The notes under the pieces: model-generated | Told to the model about the DNA's origin: nothing | Database searches by the model: none | What the model saw: the letters and a program-made list of their open reading frames with translations, nothing else | Translations under genes and position numbers: made by a program | From: Polymyxa betae | Taxonomy: Eukaryota > Endomyxa > Phytomyxea > Plasmodiophorida > Plasmodiophoridae | Assembly (NCBI GenBank): GCA_003693705.1 | Contig: RBZT01000156.1 | Coordinates: forward strand, 1-64,000 | Length of the DNA: 64,000 bases | Direction of reading: 5' to 3' | Shown here: piece after piece, positions 1 through 11,000 of the stretch | Layout of the letters: each line of letters begins with the position of its first letter | Numbering within the stretch: position 1 is the stretch's first letter

Positions 1-1893
1 GATTAGAAAAGCTGAAAGAGAACCTTGCTTACGTCGAACAGCAGATGACCAGCAGCGGTGCTTATACTGCAGAGAAACGCGCAAAGGCTATGTTGCGAGT
101 CCTCGGTTTTGACGAAACTGGTGAACAAGCTCCCGTCAGCTCATTATCTGGTGGTCTTCGTATGCGTGTCGCTTTGGCTTGCGCCTTTATCATTGATCCG
201 GATGTCTTACTACTTGATGAACCAACAAACCACCTGTAAGAATTCTGATTCATTGCTAGAACCTTTATTTAAACTTCGATACAGGGATATGCCCTCAGTC
301 CTATGGCTCGAGCAGCGTCTTCGTGCTTATAAGGGATCCTATCTTCTGGTCACCCACGATCGTACTCTCTTAGAGAACGTCGTTACCTCCGTTATGCTCA
401 TTCAGGACATGACTTTACACTACTTCAACTGTGGCTTCAAAGATTTCGAAAAGCAAAAAGAGAAGCTAGATTCCGAACGAGCCAAGCGAATTGATACGTT
501 CTTGCAAAGAAACCGAAACCTCGGACCTGACGATCCTCAATATCGTACCAAGATGGAATACCAGACGTGGATTCAACGACGATACGAGCGTCAAATGATG
601 CTTGCTGGAAAGTTCACATTCAAGGCACCTGAGCCACTTCCTTGTGGTCCTGGCCAGGAACAAGCGGATGTCTCTCTGATCAAGGTCGACAACGTTAGAT
701 TCAGCTATGATCCTGCTAAGGGATTGCCGTTTATCTTCGACACTCCAGTCAGTTATGAGATCAAGGTCGGCACCCGAGTCGGTATTATGGGTCCCAACGG
801 TGCTGGTAAATCCACCTTCCTGAAGCTGATCACTGGCAAGCTCGAACCAACCGAGGGAAAGATCATTTGCAATCCCAAATTCACTTTGGCGTACTTCGGT
901 CAGCACTCAACAAAGGAACTTGAGCTGGAAATGACTCCGATTGAGTTCATGTGCCACTCGTTCCCTGATGTCAATCCTGGTGAACTGAAAAGCCATTTGA
1001 AAAAAACCTCAATCTCTGACGATCCGATGAACACGCGCATGAAGAACTTATCGTTTTCTCAACGATCTTGTGTTATATTCGCCAAGTTGACATATGTTCC
1101 ACCCCACCTGTTAATTATGGACGAACCGACCAACTTCTTAGATCTGGATTCTGTTGATTCTTTGATTACCGCTGTCAACAAATTCTCTGGTGGTTTGATC
1201 GTGGTTACACACAACCGAGATTTCCTGAAGCGCTGCAGCAAGCACTTCTTGTCGATCGTCCCAGGAGCGTTCTTAGAATTCCAGACTATGAAACAAGCCG
1301 AACGTGCCACATATTCGTTTATCAATGCGCTGGAGGAAGGCCAAGTCATTGATGCAAAGAATGCCATTCTCCAAAACCGAGGTGGTGGTGCCATCCACAC
1401 CGAGGAATACCTCGCTGAGCAGGCGGCACGTTTGACTGAACAGCAGAGGCTGGCGAAGGAGAAGGAAGATGCTATCGCTGCTGAACAAGCTCGCTTAGCC
1501 GCTATCGCTGCTGAAAAAGAGGCTCGACGTCAGGCTAAGATCGCAGCTCAGAAGACCGACTGGGTTGCTGGAGAAGCCTGTTGGGCCCCTGTTGGTGGTA
1601 AGCATGTCCCTGCTACTGTCGTTCGAAACATCCCGAGCATGGGTGTCACTGTTCAGCTGGAATCTGGCAAGACACTCATGGTTGAAGCCAAAAAGCTGAA
1701 ACTTGAGAATCCCGACACCGGTTCTGAGAAGAAAGAGTCTAAACCGCAAAACCAAGCTCAAGGTCAATCAGGAAGTAACAGAGGTGGACGCGGTGGTGCC
1801 CGTGGTGGATCTTCTGGCGCTCGAGGAGGTCCCCAAGGCTCGCGTGGCATGAGAGGTGGTCCCCGAGGAGGACGGGGCGGCGGCCGAAATTGA
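1..1893 (+). CDS. ABC-F ATPase, copy A (5' end outside window)
   Basis: Soluble twin-cassette ATPase of the translation-associated ABC-F group (EF3/GCN20/ARB1 relatives), expected to act on ribosomes. Exons are <1-235 and 285-1893; the 49-nt intron falls in phase 2 straight after the first DEPTNHL. Visible in order: first ABC signature [13 protein letters not shown] and Walker B, the linker, second Walker [10 protein letters not shown], a degenerate second signature LSFSQR, second Walker [13 protein letters not shown], a charged helix rich in Ala/Glu/Arg, a small W/G-rich domain ([11 protein letters not shown] to VEAKKLK) and an RGG-rich tail. The first Walker A lies left of the window. Copy B at 11001-13421 is the intact paralogue on the opposite strand with the same intron site. 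It lacks the HEAT repeats of yeast EF3, so the call is ABC-F rather than EF3 itself. Confidence 0.88.
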
Positions 1894-2500
1894 ACTGCAA
1901 ATAAACCCAATTGTATTGTACTTTGATGCATTCTTTTCCCGATGAGGGACTACCCCTGAAACTTGGAATTCGCTTTAACAGGGATTACTCCACAGGCTGT
2001 TTGCAAGAAATTTTGGCTTGTTATCGATAGGATAGCGTGGCAATCTGTTGTTCCGTACTTGGCCAAACTGAGTGGCTTTACCTATTTCGGGCTAGTAATT
2101 TGTACTATTCGAAGTAAGGGTCCGGTTAACCAATGTCGCTTCGTTTCCATATTCAACGAGGGGATTACGAAATCCGATCCAAGATCGCAATCTGGATGGA
2201 AAATTCAGGATATTGCAATCTGGAACTCGTTTCAAAGCGTAGAAAGCCAGCTGCTCTGCTAAATTCTTCATTCAGGCTCATCACAGGCTGACCTGCCTGA
2301 CCGGCAGCATCGGAAAACGTCCATCAGGAATTATACCAGCCAAAAATCGGCCCTAGAAAGTCCGCCACGGTGTTTCAAGATGCAGAACTCTATATGAGAG
2401 GCATTGTCGTATAAAAACTCTGCGCGAGCCGGAGTCCGCACCACGGCTGTTTCCCGACCTGGGCTCCACCATCACACCATTCTGAATTGCTGCATCAACC
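1894..2500. other. Intergenic, copy A 3' flank and transporter promoter
   Basis: No open frame here has homology or plausible codon use. The stretch holds the 3' untranslated region of the ABC-F gene and, on its right side, the presumed promoter of the nucleotide transporter. I see no RNA gene. Confidence 0.5.
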
Positions 2501-4051
2501 ATGGCGAATTCCTTTTGGCCGGTTGAGCCCCATGAAAACAAGAAGGTCATCCCCATGATTGCCATGAGCTTTCTAATCTGCTTCAACTACACGTTGTTGC
2601 GTGATCTGAAGGATATTCTGGTAGGTTATGTTAAGCTTTAGCGAATGGGTTGCTGAAGCTCTCCCTGTTTGTAGGTCTTGGAAGCCATGAACGCCACTGC
2701 TATTTCCGGATTGAAGCTCTACTGTACTTTGCCCATGTCCGTCGTCGTCATGTTGGTCTACACCAAGCTCAGTCTGAAGTACACCAAAGCCCAGGTCTTC
2801 TACCAGTTCATGTGTATGTTCCTTGCCTTCTTCGCCATTTTCCTGTTCGTCCTTCTCCCATTCCAACCCTACATTGAGATGGGTGCCGCCTGGGGTAAAG
2901 AGATGGAGCCGGTAATGGGAGGTTTCTCCACGTTTACTTCCCTCTTTGCCAACTGGACTACCGCTGCAATGTATGTCTTCTCTGAGCTATGGGGCACCGT
3001 CGTTCTGTCCCTTCTCTTCTGGGGATTTGCAAACGACATTTGCCGTACGTCCGAAGCTAAACGATTCTACACTCTCTTCAACCTGGGCGCCAACTTCTCC
3101 TTGCTGTTTTGTGGTGGTTTCCTGATGGGCATGTCGTTCTTTTTACCCAAAGAAAAGGTGAAGCTGAAGCCAGGAGAAACGCCAAACAACACCATGCTTT
3201 ACTTCATCATTGCCGTGGTTCTCGTCTTCACTGTCCTCATCATGTTCATCTACCGCTGGATGCAAAAGAACGTCTTGACTGATGCCCGCCTGTGCCCTCC
3301 TAAGGAAGATGGTCCTAAGAAGAAGAAGGTCAAGCTTGGGTTCTTTGAGTCTCTCAAGGTTCTTGTCATGAACCCTTACATTCTGCTTATCGCCATTATG
3401 GTTCTCATGTACGGTGTCTCTGTCAACTTGGTGGAATTGTACTTCAAAGACACATGGGCAATTGTTTACTCGAACCAAGCTGACAAGACTTGGTTCCAGG
3501 GATGTTTCTCTATGGGTACTGGTATCTCTTCCTTGTTCCTTCTCACTTTCATCGGTGGTAAGTCTATCCGTGTTTTGGGATGGACCAAGACTGCTCTGAT
3601 TACTCCCGTCGTCCTGATCTGCTCTGGTCTGCCCTTCATGATGATGTACGCTGTCAAGAAGCACATGGTGGATGCCATTTCTTTCCCGGTCTTGGTCGCC
3701 ATCGGCTACGTCGCTGTCGTCGGCTCCAAGTCCTGCAAGTACTCGTTCTTCGACCCCACCAAGGAAATGGCCTACATTCCTCTCGGGGAAGATCGTGGCC
3801 GTGCCAAGGCTGCCGTCGACATTGTCGGTGCTCGTGGTGGTAAATCTCTCGGAAGTGTCGTCGTTCAGATTTTCAACATGGCGTTCTCGACCGCCGATGC
3901 CAAAACCTATGTCGAAACTATCGCGTCCATCCTCATCACTGGTGTTCTAACCTGGACTGCCGGTACCATTGCTCTGGGCAAGAAGTACAACGCCAAGGTT
4001 AAGGAGCAGAACGCTGCTGTTGAACTTGGCGGTACCGTTGCCAAGGCCTAA
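2501..4051 (+). CDS. ATP/ADP (nucleotide) transporter, NTT/TLC family
   Basis: Membrane antiporter of the plastid/Chlamydia/Rickettsia/microsporidian nucleotide transporter family, which exchanges ATP for ADP or imports nucleotides. Exons 2501-2620 and 2675-4051 give 498 aa, the usual family length. The start has a good context (CAACCATGG) and leaves only about 16 residues before the first membrane helix, so there is no plastid-type transit peptide. The family motif NYTLLRDLKD (residues 29-38) holds the Lys/Asp pair typical of NTTs. About twelve hydrophobic segments follow, with the conserved stretches NLGANFSLLF, SCKYSFFDPTKEMAYIPL and GARGGKSLGS, and a short Lys-rich loop (GPKKKKVK) in mid-protein. 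In fungi-like organisms this family marks intracellular energy parasites. Codon use resembles the neighbours, so any transfer is old. Substrate and membrane location cannot be told from sequence. Confidence 0.93.
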
Positions 4052-4984
4052 ATCCCTTTTCCCAATTGATTCATCCAGCTGTAATTTCGTTCTATAAATT
4101 TCTAGAATCCATTGTTTTATCATGTCATCGATTGCCTTTAGTGAGTAGTACCAGACTCCAGTAAAATGCCCTTTCGCAGACTATGTTTTTCTCTAACTAC
4201 GGTACATTGATTTACACTGAAAAGCCCAGCTTTCCGTTCCCAGATATTATACTAACATCAGTTCCAATTATGCTAATCGATTGCTGATTACAGGTCAGGA
4301 TTACAACCATCTTTAACCAGTTATTAAAACGGGATGTTTCTGCTGATATTCCACATGCAATGTTTTGACGGTCAGATTTCTAAGACAAAGAAAAACGCTT
4401 CGCATTCATGCCTCAATGTATTTGTACAATGATTCCGGGCCTGCCAGCATTGTCTCCATTGTCAGATCTACTGAACCTGCCTTACTAAGAAGACTTGGAC
4501 TGGATTGAGTTCGACTAGTTCGCTGAGTTGATCAATAGGCGCCTTTGCCTTTTCTTAAAAGCAGAGCCTCCACAGCCAGTGCTTCTTCTTCCGATTCCCG
4601 GAGGTGGTCATCGTTTCACCCGTCGTCGCTGAAGGTTAATCAACGTACCCTAGTTTCACCAGCTGCACCGCCTCGATGGAAATAACTAACTACCGACCCG
4701 GTCTGCTCAGGTAACCGTGAAGATCTGTCATCTTGACCAACGTTTCGAATGCACACCGACGGAAGGCTTTTGGCTGATGATGTCCAAGAAACTGGGCTCT
4801 GGCGGTCTTTGCGACATCAATCTGCTGAATACTCCACATAGAAGCTTCGAAGAGTTGCTGAAGCCTACCGTTTGAACAGCTGATTTTGTTCTCTTTGCTG
4901 AATGATGTGTAACGATTATATCCTGTGGTAGGACGACCCTCCTCTTTGCACGGACAAATGTTTTAATGATTTTAATGTCGCGTT
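4052..4984. other. Long intergenic region, one weak minus-strand ORF
   Basis: No recognised gene in 933 bases. On the minus strand an ATG at 4839-4837 opens about 49 codons (begins MWSIQQIDVAKTAR). Codons further left could be joined by splicing, but I could not find a convincing chain, so it is not called as a gene. The right end should hold the promoter of the ASH-repeat gene. Confidence 0.4.
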
Positions 4985-7900
4985 ATGGTCCAGATAAATG
5001 ACGCCAGCTGGATCACATCGCCATCGCTGGCTGTCTATCTACCCAATACCATCCTCGACTTCGGTGAGGTAATCGATTCGAGCTCGCCCGCCCTCGTCCG
5101 GCTTCGTATCAGGTCGTTGCTGGCCTATCCGTCCCAGCTGTGTCTGGTTCGTCAGCCGACTTCTCAACTCAACCTTTCGGTTCAAGAGTACAACCCAAAC
5201 ATCGATCTAGAACCATTATACCGCATCAACACATTCAATGTTGTCGAGGTTGTCTCACAGGGTCCATTTATCCACCTGCAAGCTCAAGAAGACCGCGAGA
5301 TTATCGTCTCACTATATCCTGGAGGTTTTACCGGCCGAGGCACAGGTCTGCAACGGTTCAATGCACTTCCATTTCGATCGACGCTCCGTCTATCTTTAGA
5401 CGGTCACGTCATCGAAATTGGGATTTGTGCAAGGATATGCCGATCCCAGGTAGTTTTTGGCACTCGCGAGCTGCTCGTTGATTGTGCTGCTGGCAACACC
5501 GATGTTAAAACGATCTCGGTCCATAACCTTTCAGAGTTTGCCACTTTTTTTTCTATATCCATTCTCAATGGCAATGACCATAGCTTTGCTTTCACCGAGT
5601 TTGGGAGCGGTATTCCGCTTCAAGCCTTGCACCCTATCGCTGGCTTCTCCGAAATTGTAATTCAAGTGTCTTTATGCCCAGACAACGACGTCGTTGTAGA
5701 AAGCTCCAGCATGATGCTGTTAGAGAATGTATTAGACAGCCGCAATACTGATCGCATCCCAATTTATCTTGCTATCACCTCGGAAACTCGTGAAGATGGT
5801 CTGCAGCTATCCAGCTCTGTGGTCGATTTTGGTGATTGCCTTGCCGGGGAAGTCACTGGCAAAACATTCGTTCTACGAAACACCACACAGGCGCCGATCG
5901 AGGTATTCCTTTCATCGAATGGTGCCAAACCAGATAGAATATGGTTCATCCTGGAGGATAGTCTCACCATAAGCTCATGTACAAGCACTGTAATGGGTAC
6001 TCCCAGCGCCACGAGCGAAGATGAGAATGACGATTTCAATATTCCTTTAGGCGGCAGCGCCACTAGCCTTCAATGCTCGCGAGCCCCTTCGTTCTCTCGT
6101 TTGCCAGGATTTAATCGAGATGTTCGAATCCATTTCCGGAAACCCTCTAGCTCTGTTGCTGCTACAGAGAAAGACACCAATCCGCTCAAGAATACTGTCG
6201 AAGAATTAACGATTTTGCCCGGAAAAGAACGGCAGATGAGAATTCTATTCCTTAGCCCAATCAAGTATAATGTACCATTGTCCACAAAAGATGTTTCTCT
6301 GGATTCAGCGCCTCTGAACGCGAATGATGCATTCTCGGCTGATAGAGTCCAGCTATCTCCATTTAATGCTCGCGTATTCCTGAATTATTATCGATCTGGG
6401 CCGGCCCAGTCTTCTACTCATGTCAGATATTTAAAGAGTATTCAATGCATTGGCCGAATTTGCACGTCGCTGGTTCGTGTCCATCCACTTGTTGTGGATT
6501 TTGGGGAAATCCCTCTTATGGTTCCAGCTTCCAAAACTTTCACTATTGAGAATTTGTCTGATATGCCGACTTCCGTCTTTATGGAGTTTGAATCCAAAGT
6601 TTTAACAGTCAGCAAGAACCCAGTCGATCTCGCAGCCCGTTCTAAAGCGGAAGTCAGGCTGAAGCTTGTGCCCCAGAAACGCGCAGCTTTGTATCAGAAG
6701 GAGATTCAGCTGTCTAATCTGCGAAATCCACACGATAACCACTCGTTGATGGTACTTTCTCAAAATACGGACCGGCTCAAATTCCATTCTCATTTATGTT
6801 TCTATGATGTCAATTTTGTCGATGGCCCCACTAATAACGAATTGATCAAAGTCGATTTTGGAAAAGTTGTTACGAACTGTCCTCATACTCGCGTCTTTAC
6901 TATCAGAAATAATAGCGCTGGCATTATAACAATTCAGTTCTTATCAGCCTCTACCGAAGATGTTGCAGTATACCATCAAGCTGCGAGCAATCCGGATGGC
7001 AACCACAAGGAAGAGGTTCAACTTTCCTCTTTAGTGTCGCATGAACATCCAGACACTTCACCCTGGTTTCCGGACGCCGATGAGCAGAGAGAATCTGTCG
7101 AGAAAGAAATCGAAAGGCTCAAATATTTCCAAAAATGCGTCAAAGATGGTCTTTTGAATAGCATCGACCAAGTGGAAATTGCAGTCGAAGAGACAGTTTC
7201 TCTTCTCTTAGTTTACTGCTTGAAATCCGACGTACATCCATACCTTCATGGAAAGCTAAAAAATCTGCCTGCCAAATTAAATCTGCGCCTTGCCTCTGCT
7301 CATGGCTTTAGTGGAGCTGAAGTTGCTAGCGTCCCTGATTGCATTGTTAACATTCAAGCTATGGTCTGCCGAACGTCATTTCATTTCGCATTGAAGCATA
7401 TCAATTTCGGTAATGTGAGTGTGATAGGACATCGAACGGTTGCTGATTGCTTTGTAGGTATTCTCAATAATTTGGCTCGACGCCACTTTAATCTTATTAT
7501 CAGTAACATGAGCGATATCTCAGTTCAGTATTCGATCATCAAAACTCGCTCCATCGCGTCAGACGATCTTGATTGCCCATTAGGCTATACTGGTATTCTC
7601 CGTCCATATCAAATTAAGGAAATCCCGATTATCTTCAAGCCTTGCCTTGCTGGGCGATTTCTGGAGACGCTGACTTTTCAAAATGTGCAAGATCCCAATG
7701 ACAAACAGGTTTAGCTGCCCCTCGTTTCCTTCGATTTCATGCTAACTGTCTGATCAGGTTATTTGTGTCAAAGCTGATATCAAGAAGCCATACAATTTCT
7801 GGGTGCAGACTGTCGTTCTTGATTTTGGATATTGTCTTCTTGGAGAAAGGTCACGAAGAAAGCGGCTGCTAATAAAAAATATTAGCGAAAGAACCAGGAA

Positions 7901-8979
7901 ATTATGTGTCAAGGTCAGCAAAAGCAAGCTTGATGTTTACCTTGCGGATTCTAACTACTAATCAGGTTGATAGCACGAGTTTTCCGAAAGGCAACCCGAT
8001 CGTCTTCGAACCCGGGGATCTCTCATTAGGCCCAGCTATGTCCAATGTCGATAGAGACGAAGAACGTGAGAAACTGGAAGGGAAACTTCGTATCGCTGAA
8101 AGGAAAGGGCAGAAAGACAAGATCAAAGTATTTCACATCGTTCAGTTAAATTCGATTTTCTGAGATGTAAGTTCAGAAAATTCGCCGCCGATTAAGCGAA
8201 ATTCGCCAGGAATCAGCTACAGATAGTTCTTTGAACGATGTCGAACTTAAACAGGACGATGACAAAGTTAACACTAGCAACAGCTTAATGCTAACATTGC
8301 CTCCCAATGCGGTCCAGAATGTTTTTGTTACTTTTAATTCTGAACAGCTAAATTCTAACACAAGCTCCCATTCAAAGCTAAGAATTGAGGCTATTCGTGG
8401 AACTATATTAGTATACGTAATATTCAGTTCGTTGCAAGTATTTAGGAATTCTCATAATTTCACAGGAAGATAAGAATAAGGACTACATTCGGGATCTCTC
8501 ATTCTGGGCCTATATCTGCAAGGATAGCGACGTTTATCAGAAAGCAATCACTGGTACGATTCCATTACTGAGCCCTTTCAATGTCTATTCGAAAAGGATG
8601 ACGGAAACCGCCCCAAGATTATCTCGTAGAGCGCGAAATCAATCCCGATCAGCCTCAAGTTCTCCAGTTCGAAAGCTGTTTCGCTCACCGCTAATCACTG
8701 CGAACGAATTAGTATCGTATGGTGCTCAGACTATGCTTACGGACGAGATCTCTGGCGTTTCCATCCATATTCCATCAAATTTCGTTTTTGATCTCGACGA
8801 TAGCAGGATAGTTATGCAGCAGCCATGGCAAACTGTAGCGGATGGGTTCGCTCGAAGAATTTTAACACTCCCTATTCCTCTGGCTTTCCTTCCAGGTCCA
8901 TTCTCTCTTCCTGTTATTCATCAATGGCCATTCATTGTCATCAGTCCCAAAGTACGGAAGGGTTCAAGTTCCGTCTCTG

Positions 8980-9012
<33 letters not shown>

Positions 9013-9680
9013 AATCATCGTTATCAATCAACTGGGTCTGTGATGATAAAGTCATTTCCGAATCGGTATGGCTTTGCATCAGCGTTGTCGACAAATCGGC
9101 GATCGAGTCAGTTGAAGTCAGTGACATTCCTCTTTTGATGGAGGGTAAGATTATCGAACCCAGCCATGTCATGAATATAGCAGCTATACAAACTGCTGTT
9201 ATAAGCTTCAAATCTTCTGAGAATATCGTCGTATCTTTGAAATGGCATTCTGGACAGATTCGTTGGGAATCTCAATGGTCAGGCCCTGTTACTGGCTTGC
9301 TATCACTGACAGTATTGGATGTCACTCATACGCTTCGGGTCGTTGTTATTCCACCCAATCCTTGCTTATCAGTTTATCCACCAAGAGTGTTTCTGAACCC
9401 ATTTCATAGCTCGCAAGTGACGATAACAAACACCTGCAAGAAGGCGATCAATTTGGCGATATTCTCAGGAGCCAGCGATCCAGTCCTAAGCTTTTCGGCG
9501 AATGGCTGTCCGCCGGCTTATCGTCGGATGTTATGTCTTGAACCAGAAGCTAGCCTTGAGATTAATATGTCATGCTGTCGTGATATACCACTCAGAAGCG
9601 ATTTCGTTATTGTCATTCGGGATTTCACAAATTACGAAGAGCAACAAGTTCTGGCCATTATTCGTTCCAATGATGTTTAA
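4985..9680 (+). CDS. Giant ASH/HYDIN-type repeat protein, probable flagellar or basal-body component
   Basis: Five exons (4985-7708, 7758-7913, 7966-8127, 8177-8416, 8466-9680; introns 49-52 nt) encode 1,498 aa. The chain is built of immunoglobulin-like ASH/PapD repeats, seen as recurring strand motifs: ILDFGEVI, VVDFGDCL, VVDFGEIPL, KVDFGKVV, HINFGNVSV and VVLDFGYCL, each followed by a branch such as TFTIENLSD or RLLIKNISE. Such repeats occur in HYDIN, CFAP47, DLEC1 and other ciliary proteins, and in TMEM131 and CEP192. No membrane segment or enzyme motif is present. A charged helix (DRDEEREKLEGKLRIAER) interrupts the repeats near residue 1000, and a poly-Ala run encoded by CTG repeats lies in the last exon. 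I could not match it to one named orthologue. With B9D2 and CFAP47 in the same window a flagellar role is likely. Confidence 0.82.
8983..9012 (+). repeat. (CTG)10 microsatellite coding poly-alanine
   Basis: Ten CTG units in a row, read in the GCT phase as a run of alanines (SVSATAAAA... AAESS) inside the last exon of the ASH-repeat gene. This is a likely site of length polymorphism. Confidence 0.97.
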
Positions 9681-9989
9681 TCAGTCGTCGATATTCAACT
9701 TGATACGCTTCTATGCTGTCTCTCATTGTTGAATCATTTATCTAATAGTCATAGATTATTCTCAGATTTCATTGTTCAAATACAATTGCTAGCTTTTATC
9801 TTCAGCTTCAGTTCATCTTCTGAACCACCTTGGGTTGAAGCTTCACGAACGATGTTTTATGATATGCTGCCCTCTGTGCAGAAAGCTATATTCTCCTGCT
9901 GAAGGGTTGGCATGGTGAAGACAAAAGAGAAGTGATACATGCTAGCAATCCTGGATAATCAGCTCATTGTTGAAAATTGTGGGGATTGT
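9681..9989. other. Short intergenic region
   Basis: 3' flank of the ASH-repeat gene facing the 3' end of a leftward hypothetical gene. Nothing recognisable is seen. Confidence 0.5.
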
Positions 9990-10316
9990 CTATTTTGGAC
10001 ATTGACGAAGCTGCTCAAAAAGGCTTGCTTTCCATGCTGTGAAGTCGGTCGTCGATATCTCTTTCGCGACAGGCAATTCTGCTGGCTCGTCGGGTTGTTC
10101 AGCGAAATTATACAGATCTGCCAAACCTGATGGAGGAATGTTTAGAAAGGGGACCACAGCTTCGCTGTCTCGTCGATGAGGAACATCTTGTAATCGCTGG
10201 CTGGAATTGTGAAGCGCTTTTTGGATTCTGGATTCAGCTAAAGAAGCGAAGACAAGTGCAGCTGGATCTTCATTCGGAGGGGTTGCTGGGTCTGGGCCAC
10301 CAACATCGATCGACAT
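9990..10316 (-). CDS. Small hypothetical protein (108 aa)
   Basis: Uninterrupted minus-strand frame from an ATG at 10316 to a stop at 9990. The product begins MSIDVGGPDPATPPNEDP and ends FEQLRQCPK, is soluble, Pro/Glu/Ala-rich, and has no signal peptide or membrane segment. A predicted helix (ALVFASLAESRIQKALHNS) and an aromatic C-terminal helix (DFTAWKASLFEQLRQ) suggest a small adaptor or subunit, but I recognise no family. Amino-acid composition looks coding, and the opposite strand has a competing 78-codon frame with poorer composition. An upstream exon cannot be excluded. Confidence 0.45.
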   Translation of the reverse strand: MSIDVGGPDPATPPNEDPAALVFASLAESRIQKALHNSSQRLQDVPHRRDSEAVVPFLNIPPSGLADLYNFAEQPDEPAELPVAKEISTTDFTAWKASLFEQLRQCPK

Positions 10317-11000
10317 CAAGAAAGCTCAGCGAATATACAGTAAGATCGAAGGTACTGCACAAATAACCAGATCCCCTATTATTCTCGCAGCTTGTTATAA
10401 GAAAGCGCCTCTAGTTGAATCAGCATCAACCGCTATAAAATCCGATGTCTAATTGACATTTTACTTGGCTGGCAGCACCCTAAATGATATAAAGAAATAT
10501 AAAAAGGAATGCAGCATTTGTTTGGGCAATTTTATAGATAACGCTACAGCTCGCCCTTGATTCCAACAAACTAGTCGAATCGAATCGAACGAATTTTAAT
10601 GACGCTACAAAATCGGAGTTTAAAAAAGATGTAAACTCTTGACCGAGATTGGAAAACAGACTTTCACGAGTGCGTTTTATGGCAAAATATACATCAAGGA
10701 TGGCGGTTGAGTACAAATCTGTTAGCACACCTATGTGAAGAAATGTTTTTAACCGGTTCAAAGAAACAGTGCTGCTAGAGAGAATGTATCTGCCAATACA
10801 AAAAACAAGGCCGATCAGAGATATCTGGAGGCGTTTTTCGTCTAGAAAAAGAAAGCAAGTAAACGAAACATAGAGATGCTTGTACAAGCAGAGCTGTCAA
10901 GTTCTCGAAGCGAGTAAATCGCAATTTAACGAAAGCACTCGTAATTAAGAGCAAGAAGAGATCGCTAGATGTATTGATTGATAGAGAAAGCACAACAAAC
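10317..11000. other. Intergenic, A/T-rich 3' flank of ABC-F copy B
   Basis: An open minus-strand frame of 135 codons (10480-10887) exists but is Phe/Leu/Ser-rich with no family signature and lies directly behind the ABC-F stop codon. It is read as 3' untranslated or intergenic sequence. Confidence 0.5.

Noticed and set aside
1-1893. ABC-F copy A as a truncated pseudogene
   Set aside because: It is cut only by the window edge; the visible part is intact and has the normal intron.
3143-3664. Open frame of 173 codons on the minus strand
   Set aside because: Antisense to the nucleotide transporter; His/Asp/Glu-rich with no family features.
10480-10887. Open frame of 135 codons on the minus strand behind ABC-F copy B
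   Set aside because: Phe/Leu/Ser-rich, A/T-rich, no motif, directly in the 3' flank; most likely chance.
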